This document shows, piece by piece, positions 48,301 to 57,766 of a stretch of 64,000 nt of DNA. Position 1 is the first letter of the stretch, and the number at the start of each line of letters is the position of its first letter. The notes beneath the pieces were generated by a model that worked only from the letters and a program-made list of their open reading frames with translations, did no database searches and was not told where the DNA came from. The stretch lies in NCBI GenBank assembly GCA_003116995.1, contig BDSL01000040.1, positions 248,001 to 312,000 on the forward strand, written 5' to 3'. The DNA is from Yamagishiella unicocca. Taxonomy: Eukaryota > Chlorophyta > Chlorophyceae > Chlamydomonadales > Volvocaceae. The translations under genes were made by a program, and so were the position numbers.

Positions 48301-48415
48301 CGCTCTGCCTCCTGCCACCTCTGGCCGAGCCAGAGTTATGGCGATCCCCTCGTCCCATCTTAAGTTCTACCGTGGAGATTTCGAGTCCATATTTGGCGGG
48401 ACCCATCCGCGTCAT
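42123..48415 (-). CDS. TPR-like helical-repeat protein, function unknown
   Basis: Resolved C-terminal part, minus strand: 46871-46782, 46369-45956, 45477-45225, 44618-44551, 44183-43905, 43029-42772, 42278-42123, in phase, 505 residues. Repeats of TPR type: AECHQLLAEALLAAA, AECYRSAVAREEDAL, TLGNLGDVLVQSGAGLYGVG, DFTAALLSYEAACSLS, CNWGAGLLSMAG, LVSLGDVLAAAGEAAEAVGR, HAEAAVAALQVAVGRPERLG and VRYNLACALALVGRE. The end is EAHHMFGALLACGAVRPAEL then SPWFQALLG. A probable 5' part is 48415-48259 (ATG at 48415) and 48030-47799 with EAETLQQQGERRKGLEAAAK then KYQQALNAT, which joins in phase. Between 47799 (phase 2) and 46871 (phase 0) at least one exon of 3n+1 nt is missing; the segment around 47300-47235 with MYLAACAPAG is a candidate. 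If the two parts belong to separate genes, the start would move. Alanine runs mark GC-driven expansion. Confidence 0.72.
42485..42635. repeat. Duplicated C-rich segment in TPR gene intron
   Basis: About 58 bp (cttaccccacatccctttaa, then caatagggcccccgaccc) is repeated twice in direct orientation, preceded by ccctcccttaccg units. Intron 8 of the resolved model. Confidence 0.8.
43161..43226 (-). repeat. Dispersed short repeat, family 3 copy
   Basis: Inverted copy of 35857-35920 with few differences: ggtggcgtgaaaagcgttga, cacgaaaaaggcaggatagt, gggcgcatggtcggcggac. In an intron of the TPR gene. Confidence 0.8.
43451..43524 (-). repeat. Dispersed short repeat, family 2 copy
   Basis: ggttgcaagggagacccgtg, aaaaccgtccaaggacagac and gggatgcatgctggagga in family order on the minus strand. 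In an intron of the TPR gene. Confidence 0.75.
45891..45946 (+). repeat. Dispersed short repeat, family 2 copy
   Basis: Carries aaaacgtctgtcctaaacgg and catccacgggtcctcctcga on the plus strand, opposite to the surrounding gene. It begins 10 bp after the donor at 45956 on the gene strand. Confidence 0.75.
46543..46602. repeat. 17-18 bp minisatellite in TPR gene intron
   Basis: Four copies of a unit with the core ctggcgggtctacaccg. Confidence 0.85.
47068..47172. repeat. Nested 18/48-bp repeat
   Basis: Units of gctgccgggtatcggt are arranged in a higher-order repeat with cgcttttttgat. It lies in the unresolved interval of the TPR gene, where a missing exon is expected. Confidence 0.9.
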
Positions 48416-48712
48416 CGTTTCAGGTACGGATCCGACGCATCGGGACGAGCAAAGTCGTGAGCACTTGGGGAGACGATTTCGTATACATGGCTATAAGGCC
48501 TGGTCAATTGTAAATCCCCTTTCAATTCAGTGGTCCTTGTATATGCTTGCTTGCTGTCTCTTGAGTCTCGGTCCTTGCTGCAAGCTGTAAGCCCGCCGAC
48601 TCGAAGGCAGGCTGCGACCACAATTGGGCTGCGCAATTGTGACTGCCGTTATCTTTGCTTCATTTCACGCGCTGAAGCGCGAGTTGTCGGCTGCCGGCGT
48701 TGTTGAGAAATT
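48416..48712. promoter_or_regulatory. Short divergent promoter region between TPR and SpoVS-domain genes
   Basis: Only 297 bp separate the two proposed start codons (48415 minus, 48713 plus). The region is AT-richer than its surroundings and must hold both 5' UTRs and promoters if both start choices are right. Confidence 0.45.
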
Positions 48713-51700
48713 ATGCCAGGAGCGGTCCTCACGCAGCGCGTTGCCGGCGCCTCGAGCGGTCTTTCCCGAGCATTGCCCAGCTGCCAGCCTCAGACGCTCC
48801 GAGCCGGCACATCCTTAACGGGCTCTGCACGCAGTTCTCCCGCAGCTTCGAGCTCTCTGCCTGCCGGCGTGCGTCGTGCTAAGGACCAACTGGTCGTTAC
48901 GGTGCTGTTGCCCTCTGCGGTCCCCGCCTCAAGGTAATGAGTTCGAAATTGTATAGATAGCGCTCGCTTGGCCACCTGCAGGTGGCCTGTCGTTGAGCTA
49001 GACGAACGCTTGGCAGAAGTTGGGGCGCCTAGCGCGCTGCACAATTAACAAATTTCCCTTCTAACTCCGCACATACGTTTATCCTCTGTCCAGGACCGAC
49101 GCTGTGGACGAGGTGGACCCCTCAGCTGCCATGCCCGCATCTCCGTTGGCAGCCGTGGGCAATGGACAGCCTCCTTTGCCGCTGCCGCTCCCAATTTTGG
49201 CGTCTGGCGCTGTGCCGGCATCTATCGGGGAGGAGGCGGGCCAACAGCAACAGCAGCATCCCGAGCTCGCTCGGTCTTGCGTCTTCAACTCGGAGGCCGC
49301 AGCCACGGCGGCCCTGGCCGCTGCCACAGACGCACCCGCTTCAAACCTAGAATCCTCTGCGCTGGATTGTGATGCAGACCTCTCGCACGAGGAGGCGATT
49401 TCGGCGACGACCTACATCCCGGTGATGCAGGCCCCCCCTTCGCCCGCGCGCTCATCCGCGCCCTGCTCCCCCTCGTCCTCCATCATCCTCTCTGGTCCCT
49501 GCACTTCCTCATCCGCCTCGGCGTCCTGCCGCCTTACCTCCTGCTCCGGAACCGAAGTCGCCTTCAGCGGCTGCCAGCACAGCATCGACGACCACCTGGA
49601 GTGCATCGACCACCACGACTCTCATGACCACGTCGAGCACCTCCACAGCCAGCGCACTCCGCCGGCCAGCCCCCCGATCGCTTCGCTCCCATCGCTGTCG
49701 TTCTTCGCCGCGGCATCGCTCTCTGGCTGCTCGTCCCGCCGCTCCTCGCTCCGAGACCAGAACTCGGTGACCATCAAGGCCACGACTGTGGTCAAGGACG
49801 CGGCAGGCGCGATCGACAAGATCCTGTCACGTGGCGTCACAGCCCTAGTCACGGCGCTGCGCTCTGGGGGACCTCCGTACGGCACGTCGTACGATAGCCT
49901 CAACCAGGTAGGCAGTTAGGATTGCCGGAATGGGGAGGGAGGGTCATGAGGCCTCATGCATCTGATCGCCGCCTCTTGCACCCCGCTCGCCACCTTGGTG
50001 TTTGGGCGGCATCTCTTTATTAGCTTTCCGGCTCCTTACGCTTCTGTTTTCTGTTTTCTTCTCCCAACGGTGCTGTGCCCTCGCCCGCGCCTCGCAGGCT
50101 GTCAAGGCTATCGCCGTGGCGCGGCAGTATGCCAAGGAGACGGGACCGGACGGCGCCGAGGTCACCTTCCTGCCCTTCCACAGGTCAGTTGATTGACTGG
50201 CTGGTCATTTGGTAGGTTGGTCCTGCTGGGTTGCCGGGTGCCATTCGGTTGCCTGCGCCGCGGTCCTTGACGAGCGCAGGCAGGCGACGAGCGCCGAACT
50301 GGCGACCCCGCCCGCCGCCCACCCGCCGCCCGCCACCCTGCCCATCCCCGCCCGCCAAACCCTCGCTACACCTCCGCGTTCGCACTTTTTGCCGTACAGG
50401 AACGACAGCACCGAGCGGCCCGATCCCTGCCGCTTCGCCTTCCTGGTGTTCCCCGTATCGCACCTGGCGGAGAGACTCAAGACGGCGGACGAGACGGTTC
50501 TGAACGTGGCCCGTGGGTCGGACGTGCACAAGATGGCGGGAGCCATCATCGCGGTCATGCTGGACCGGGGCCAGGTGAGGAGGAGTGCAGGAGGGGGGGG
50601 GGTCGCGGGGGGAGGGGAGTGCAGGAGGGGGGGTCGCGGGGGGAGGGGAGTGCAGGAGGGGGGAGGGGGGGAGGGGGGAGGGGGGGAGGGGAGTGCGAGA
50701 GGGACGCGGCCGGGGCGCCAGAGGATCTGGCCCGGCAAGGGGGATGAGGGTTTCAAGAGGGGTGCGCCGTGCACACTGCATGAGCGCGAACGCACGTGAG
50801 TAGTGCGATGTGGGTCGGGGGTGATGCGATGTGGGTCGGGGGATAGAACTGGCGGACCTGCGCACGACGTTGCGGAGAGTGTGTGTGTGATGAGGCTAAT
50901 GAAGCGTGTGATAATCTACCGCGGCGGCTAACGGTGACGCGGCGAAGCGCCACGGACAATGCAGCGGCCTAGGGGCAGTATCTCGTGCGCTGGCCCCAAC
51001 GACCCTTTGCACCATCTTCATCGCTCTTCTGTTTGTCGGCCGTGGATTCGCGGATATATTGTACCCCCCCCCCAAAACCCGCTTCACCCTTCCTGCCCAC
51101 CGCGCCTATCCCACCGCTGTCCACCATGTCAGGCGGTGATGAAGGCCGCTGGCTCGGAGGCCATCTTTGTTGCGATGTCGGCGGTCGTCAATGCCCGCCA
51201 CCGGCTGGTGCAGAAGCACGGTTTCGACCTCATGCTGGCGGCTGCTTGGATCACCGAGGACACCGTGTCCACCATGGGGAGGGAATCCAAGTTCCTCAGG
51301 TACGGCGTGTACGAGTGGTAACACGAGTGTACGACGCATGGGGGCGGGTCACGCGGGGCGCTGTGGGGGTCCGGCGGGGCGCAATGGCGCGTTGGTTGCT
51401 TGGGGATGTGAGTTGAGGGCGGTTGTCCGGCCGGCCTTTTTCTAGAGTTCCACGACACCCTTGCCCACGTATAAGGCCCACGTCAGCACCGTCAGCACGT
51501 GATCGGCGCTGGTGGTGGCGCCCGGGACCGCTTGCCCCGCAAACCTTGCTGTGTTGGTTGCCTGTCAGGGAGCGACACATTTGCCTTGCTGTGTTGGTTG
51601 CCTGTCAGGGAGCGACACATTCAACACACCGCTGGACACCGCTCTCTCCTGCCGCGCCCACAGGTTCAACATCCTCAAGACGGAGCCCGCGGGTCCTAAG

Positions 51701-51745
51701 AGCGGAGTCGCGCCCACCCTGCCGGCGATGCTGGAGGCGTGCTAG
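48713..51745 (+). CDS. Tandem SpoVS-like (Alba-superfamily) domain protein, probably organelle-targeted
   Basis: Exons 48713-48933, 49094-49907, 50098-50183, 50400-50574, 51133-51299 and 51664-51745 join in phase to 514 residues. Residues 1-74 are Ala/Ser/Arg-rich with almost no acid, like a plastid or mitochondrial transit peptide. Residues about 75-297 are a low-complexity Ser/Ala/Pro and His/Asp-rich linker. Two SpoVS-like domains follow. Domain 1 (about 298-395) has SVTIKATTVVKDAAGAIDKI and LNQAVKAIAVARQYA, nearly the bacterial SpoVS core LNQAVKAVAIARGF. Domain 2 (about 405-495) has VLNVARGSDVHKMAGAIIAV, SEAIFVAMSAVVNARHRLV and FNILKTEP, each aligning with the start, helix and last strand of SpoVS (which ends IKLIVEP). 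SpoVS is a small bacterial protein needed for sporulation and septation control; its fold is Alba-like, suggesting nucleic-acid binding. The role here is unknown. Confidence 0.85.
50575..50700. repeat. G-rich tandem repeat at SpoVS-gene intron 4 donor
   Basis: Units of gggagtgcaggagggggg in tandem, beginning at the exon 4 donor (50574/50575). Confidence 0.85.
51031..51056 (+). repeat. Dispersed short repeat, family 1 copy
   Basis: gtttgtcggccgtggattcg then cggata, followed by a C run, inside intron 4 of the SpoVS gene and about 75 bp before the exon 5 acceptor. Confidence 0.8.
51545..51622. repeat. 40-bp direct duplication in SpoVS-gene intron 5
   Basis: A segment starting ccttgctgtgttggttgcct and ending agcgacacatt is present twice in tandem. 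Confidence 0.9.
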
Positions 51746-54700
51746 AGGCGCCGCGGGAAGCACCACCCGCAGCCCAGGCCTCGGTGGCCTATGAAGCAAC
51801 GCCACCGCCGCGGGCAGCAGCAGCAGCAGATGCTGCCTGGCGCCAGCACTACGCCGCCCCACCTGCTTAACGACGATGGCGATGGTGATAGTGATGGTGA
51901 TGGCGATGATGTTAGCGGCGTGTGGGAGCGGCGACGCCAGCGCCCTACCACCGCAGGAGGCGTTGCTTGGCCAGGCAGTATGCCGGTCTGCGCGTCCAGA
52001 TCTCCTCCAGATCTCTTTCAGATCTCTTTCAGATCTCTTTCAGATCTGCAATAAAAAAACGCGGCGGGGTGCGAGCACTCGCGCCCGAGCTGCGAGCGTG
52101 GACCGTGCGACCTCTCTTTCCCCCTATACGTCGTTGTCGTAGGATCTCGCGCGTCTGTGCGGATTTCCAACCCTTTGCCAACGAAGAAAACGTTTGGCAA
52201 CCGTCAATAATTGCGGGTTGCCTGTCCGGGCGCCGGGTGCGGGCCCACATGCCAGAGCGGACCGACCAGCCAGCCAGCCAGTCAATACCGCGCTCGTCCA
52301 AATCCGCCTGCTGCGATGTGATTCGGCTCGCAACGCCATTTCTGTCCTGGTCCCCAGCCTGCCGACTGCGCAATGGAGGGGTGGTTGCCATTGGCCGATT
52401 TGTCTTGCGTTGTTGATGGCAGCATCAGTTTCCGCATCTCTGTAGTGTATAGGGGTGGGGGTTACTACGTCGCTGTCCTCGTTAGCTTCTCCTTAGCGTT
52501 TGTCGTACACACATTTGTATGCAGTACGGTGTGTGCGTCTGCTGTGTCGGTGCGGTCAGGCGGCCTGCCCTCTCGTGTGTCTCCCCCCCACCTTCAAGCT
52601 GCGAGCTGGCCACGACGGTCGTGGTGCAGCGGTTGGTTTGAGGACGTGTAGACGGATCGGCGGCCGTCCACTCGGCGGGGAAGGAGGACAGTCCTGCAGC
52701 ACGCAAGCAAGTTGCCGTGTGGCGTGGAGATGGTAATACACCCGGGTCGGAGCCGCACTCGACGCGAGTCCGTGACGCCGGTGGCGAAGCCGCAACGTGC
52801 TGAGTCGGGCATTTTCCGGCGGGCCAGCCATTGGTGCTGGTATGAGACGGTTAGAGGTGTGTTCGAAGCGCTGCATTGCGCTGGGTGGTCCCAATGGTCA
52901 GCACGAGTCTAAAGGAGTGGGTGGGAGCAGGCAGGCTGGGTCTCGGCGGCATGCCTCGCCCTTGTCCGTGGGCTGCGCCGATGACGATGGAAGCGGGACG
53001 AGTGGGCGGAGATGATATGGATGCCGAAGCAAGAGGAGATGCAGAAAGAAGAAGCCGAGTGAGGAGAGAGCCCGCATAGCGCAACCAGCTCCGGCCAGCT
53101 GGTGCGATGACGCCCCCATGACGTGTCGTACTGGCGGCCAGCCAACACATCCAGCTTCAGGCAGCAATACATGGTGCTGGATTCTAGGAAGATATGTGGG
53201 TGGCAGCCGCGGCCGCGGTGGTGGCCCGCGCCAAGCTTTTGCCGGCCCCGGGCCCTCTTGGGCGGGTGCTTGTTTAGAGTGGGGTGCATGGAATTGGGCG
53301 GTGGCCGTGCCACGACGCTTGCGTCTGACGAGAGCTCGGAGAAATTGCCCGTGCAACTTCTCCGCTGCTTGTGGGAAGAGCCGGCGGCGTTGGCTCTCGC
53401 CCCTGCTCGGAGGAATCCATCGATCTTCGTTGGCGCAGTCATGCGTCGGGGGGCGTACCCTGTAGTATGTTTCCAGGGTTTTGCTGATTGTGTTCGCCGG
53501 CCATTCCCCCTGTAGTCCGTGTGCGGCTTGGGGGGCCCGCGTGGAAGTAAAAATGGACGGATGAGGTGGTGTGCGACTGCCGTGTGGTGTGGTGGCTGCG
53601 GTGCGGGCGGTGCGCCTTCCGAGTGCTCAACCGCTAGGCGGCGGGGCGAGGAAGGCCGTGGAGGTGTTGAGCGGGACTGCCGCCAGGCGCCGGCCGGCAC
53701 CTCGTGGCTGCGGCGGAGTTGGGCGCGGCTGTCAATTGATGTACAGAGAACATGGATGCGGACGGAATCTCCAGGTGTGTGATATGTGAGGTAGGGGCGG
53801 GCGGCGGCGCCCGGGTAAATGGAAGACACGGGGTCGGTAGTAGCGCTGCTTGTTGCCGGCGACGGCGGCGCCCGTGAAATAGAGGAGGGAGAAGCGACAG
53901 GTTGGACTTCCTTCCCGCCCGTCCTAGTTGTCATGTCAGGAATGCAATAGATGGGACCGAGGCGTGTACTGTGAAGCGGCCTGTCTGGCCCGGCGGAACG
54001 GCCGGCACTTGCTGCATGTCCTCTTGTCGGCCCCTGGCGGCGGGGCCCAGCCCTGCTACCCGCCGGAGACTTCTTTTGGGGGCAAATAAATGGCGGTGCT
54101 TGCGAAGAGGGTTATAGAAGCTGCGGTCCGTGGGACTGGGGAGTTCATAAATGAGGCAGGGCATCAGGACTGACCAAGAAGACGATGCTTTTGACAGGTG
54201 GCGCACAGCGGGTTGGATTTGAAGCAGGCGTGAGGGCGTGTATGCCTGGAGGGGCAATGGACGCGTTTAGGGTTTTTTTATCAAACCTCTTGCACGCACG
54301 GCTTTCGAAGCGGTGGTGGCGATGATTTCTTTGGCGCCTAGCCGTTGGACCACACGAATAATAACGTGTGGCTCACCAACGGTCTGGTATTCTATCACAG
54401 GTCGATGGAGGATATCGGTTTATTGGCGTAAATAAGTACAGTTGTGCATCCGCGTGGTATGCGAGAGTTTTATTGGATTCCGCGTTGAACCAGAGCGCCT
54501 GTTGGGTCTTGGGAGGTGCGGGTCTGAATCCCGCCGCTGCCGCTGTGGGAGGTTGGGTGCGGCGCGGGTCGAGAGGTGTGTGTTCGGTGGTGGCATTGCG
54601 ACCCGTGGGTCGGGTCGCGTGACGACCCCGCCCATCTGTATTGCCTGCGAGCAGTTCATGCATTAACGCACAGGGTAGGGCATAGAATGACAGTGGCACG

Positions 54701-56960
54701 ATAGCAATATTGCTCCCTCCATCCGTCCACAAATCCCTTTTTACCATCCGCCGTCCTCCATGCCGCAAAGCCCCGGCATTGACTTCAACCCCGCCGCTCG
54801 TCCTCCTCCCATGGTCAGACGCTGTAGCAGATAGGCGGGGGTTGCGGCTGTGGCCGTATGGCAATTGGTATCAATCTTCCTCCTCCCCTCAATAAAGGCG
54901 TGTTGCCTGGCTGTCATGCGATTATTTCGCTTCACAGGGCCGCCAGTAAGATTGTTGCGCAATTTACGAATGCAGGACGTTTTATTACCAGAGCATTTGG
55001 GTCCAGCGAGTTTGCGGACTAGCTCCCAACAGGCACCTCCACAGGGCGTGGCCATTGCAGACTTAACGACAGGAGTGCTGGGCAACTTTCATTGCTTATG
55101 ACCCTTATCCCCTTGGCGGGACGACAGCCATCGTGTTTTGCACTTAATGCAGGGTACATGTGAACGCGTGTCGATTATATAACTTACTTCGGCTTTTTGG
55201 GGACACAGCCTCAAACAACCAGTATGATTGCCCAATGTAAGATCGACACGTTACTCCCCTCCGTCTTCTCCAGGTCCACCTCGCATGTCCTTGATCCTAA
55301 CTCCGGCAGAGCATACATAGAAGAGACAAGAAGGCCTCCGGGCCGAAACTTCACATTGCAATACTTGTATCTTTACTTAAAGCACCCGAAATCGTGGCCT
55401 GTTGTCAGCTGCACCGCTGGACCGTCGACTGCCCAGCCGTTGATGTATGGACAAAGCTATACCGCGCATCGGCACCATCAGCATTGGCAGTGTCACAACT
55501 ACGGTACTTCACGTGCATGTGCCACCATTACAACCGGTGCCTGCCAAGAACATGCAAAACCTGCACCATGTAACATCCGTCCATCCTTTAATGGCCCTAA
55601 CCTTACAGACAACCCTGTTCGCGCATGGGCAGGCACTCTGCCCCACCAGCTCAAAACCATGGATGGGTAAACGGTTAGCAGCACTGCTCCCTTGCCAACG
55701 AAGCTCACGCCCCCAGCAAGGCGCCCCAGTCCGCTCAGGCATGCGCCACAGCAGCAGCACTGTCCCGCTGCAAGACAAAGCGGAGGAATCTGCAGTCCAG
55801 AAACGCCAGAACAACCAGATCAGCTGGGCAGCATCTGCAGCTAAAGTTCATTGAGGCCCAGATTCAACGCATGCAGGGGTGGCAACGGAAGAGCATGCAT
55901 GGTGGCAGCAGCAACACGGCGGGTAGCAGGCTCCTAGCTTGTCCCGTTAGTTCCCCAGATTCCCCATTCGGGAATCCCGAACTCGACGGGGGGCGATGGA
56001 TGGGAATGCAATGGAGCTGCACCATAAGACGGTTACCCACGACCACCGCCCGGGCCAGTGTCGTGGGGGCTCCGGGCCAGTGGCGTGGGGGCTCCGGGTC
56101 AGTGGCGTGGGGGCTCGAGTTCAGCGGCGTGCCGGTTTGAGCCGGACCACGTCGGGTCATGCCCCGGCAGGAGTGACGACCTGAAAGCAGAAGAACAGAA
56201 GCTCCCGCAAGAACCGCAAGTCGGCCGCAACCAGGCAGAGAAGCACCCGCACTCCCAATCGTTACCAGGGCCCTGGTATACTGTACTACATGGGTGGCTG
56301 GTTTGTAGGTAACCGGGGGGGTGTCCAGAGGAGCCGAGGTTTTGAGGAAACGGCGCCTATTGTATGGCTGCCTCATGCCGGCTTGCATTCCCCCGGGGCA
56401 ACACCACCGCCTAATGCGCATCTGTAAGGGCTTTTGGCTTTTGGTGGCAAACAGGGCCCACGGGGCATCTAGGGAGCAAGGCGGCTGTGTTCTATGGGAG
56501 CCATGGTTTCCCCCGCACCTTCAACCCCAGCCCGATCCTTGCGCAATGACACCGGTTCATTACTTGTGTTCAACACTACATCAATGCCGGGCAGCAGCGG
56601 CTGGCTCAATCATCGAGTTGCATGTGTTCCAGCGTTCCCCATCACCTCTAGAGCGGCAGGCAGTAAGCAAGCCATAGGCAGGCCGTGCGAATCAGCACCG
56701 TAGATAGCAATACCCCTCTCATGCATACTTAGCCGCCAGTCCACACATGTCAACCCATCCATCCAATCAGCCAAGCAACATATCAGCTGGCTCCTTTGTG
56801 GCACCGCAAATGCATGCATGATGACCGGCATAAATACATACGCACTGACGTGACATCGGGTTATCGACGCCCAAATGTAAGGATTTCCAGCACGCTTAGC
56901 AGTGAGGCGGGAGTCATGCATGTAGACAGACGTAGGTCAGTACGGTAGCATAGTTTCTCG
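51746..56960. other. Gene-poor region, no gene recognised
   Basis: Probable SpoVS 3' UTR followed by about 5 kb without a recognisable protein. The longest open frame is 53934-52909 (minus, 341 codons), but it is low-complexity, opposed by open frames on the other strand and shows no family motif. Frames at 55197-55670 (+) and 55864-56421 (-) are likewise unsupported. A TCAGATCTCTT-type short repeat lies at 52006-52045. Confidence 0.4.
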
Positions 56961-56974
56961 GTGTCAGTCTATCG

Positions 56975-57262
56975 GTCTTTGCGAATTGGTAACGAGCTCT
57001 GGCTGCGGGCATCGAACCCAAAGTTAAAGTAAAGAAAGCACCAAGACCGATGGAGGCTCTCGGCATATGCCGACAACCGCCACATCGACAAAGCCGGTGA
57101 CCTGCTTAAGTACCTGCGCGACCTGATCGAGCGCGCGGGCGTGTGAAGTGGGGTACGATGGCGTGGGCCGCACACGGAGGGGGTCTTTGCGAATTGGTGA
57201 CGAGCTCTGGCTGTGGACGTCGAACCCAAAATTAAGTCAGGAAAGCGCCAAGACCGATACAT
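56975..57262 (+). repeat. Direct repeat flanking the palindrome arm
   Basis: A block of about 75 bp (ctttgcgaattggtaacgag ... gcaccaagaccgat) at 56977-57051 recurs at 57185-57262 (ctttgcgaattggtgacgag ... gcgccaagaccgat), so the left arm of the inverted repeat is itself bracketed by direct repeats. Confidence 0.85.
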
Positions 57263-57481
57263 TGACACCGAGAAACTACGCTACCGTACTGACCGTAATT
57301 TTTAGTTTGACGTCCGCAGCCAGAGCTCGTTATTACCAATTCGCAAAGACCCCCTCCGTGTGCGGCCCACGCCATCGTACCCCACTTCACACGCCCGCGC
57401 GCTCGATCAGGCCGCGCAGGTACTTAAGCAGGTCACCGGCTTTGTCGATGTGGCGGTTGTCGAGCATGCCGAGAGCCTCCA
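57051..57481. repeat. Large imperfect inverted repeat (palindrome)
   Basis: Left arm 57051-57221 and right arm 57309-57481 are reverse complements with few mismatches over about 170 bp, separated by under 90 bp. Both arms encode the same C-terminal segment ending DKAGDLLKYLR, (D/G)LIERAGV, stop. Confidence 0.9.
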
Positions 57482-57596
57482 CAACGTTCTTCTGTGGTGT
57501 GTAGCCGTCCTTGCTGACCAGCAGGTCCTTCCACCGAACACTCACGCTGCGCAGCACCTCGATGACCATCGCCACGGCCAGCATGTGCCTGGTCAA
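57387..57596 (-). pseudogene. C-terminal fragment of an unknown, probably mobile, protein
   Basis: A 69-codon open frame with VVEALGMLDNRHIDKAGDLL and YLRGLIERAGV ending in TGA. Its last ~30 codons are duplicated in the opposite orientation at about 57063-57147 (+) as part of the palindrome. No family was recognised; the placement among transposon remnants suggests a mobile-element origin. Confidence 0.45.
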
Positions 57597-57766
57597 GGCA
57601 GCGCAGTGGGGTATGCTGTACGTGTTAGCGGGTTAACATGATGGTATTTGGGGTTCTTAAGACATATCAAGCATCTTAGCGGTACAACATGCGTCTTCAA
57701 CTCGCGTAGACGCAATTCTTCAACAGTCGAAGACGCTTTGTCTTCAACAGTCGAAGAAAATCCTTA

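Noticed and set aside
52909..53934. 341-codon minus-strand frame
   Set aside because: Low-complexity, opposing frames also open, no family motif and no exon partners; kept only as a note in the region entry.
55260..55450. Possible PAZ-like (Argonaute) resemblance on the plus strand
   Set aside because: Only a vague pattern of aromatic and basic residues; no continuing PIWI or MID blocks.
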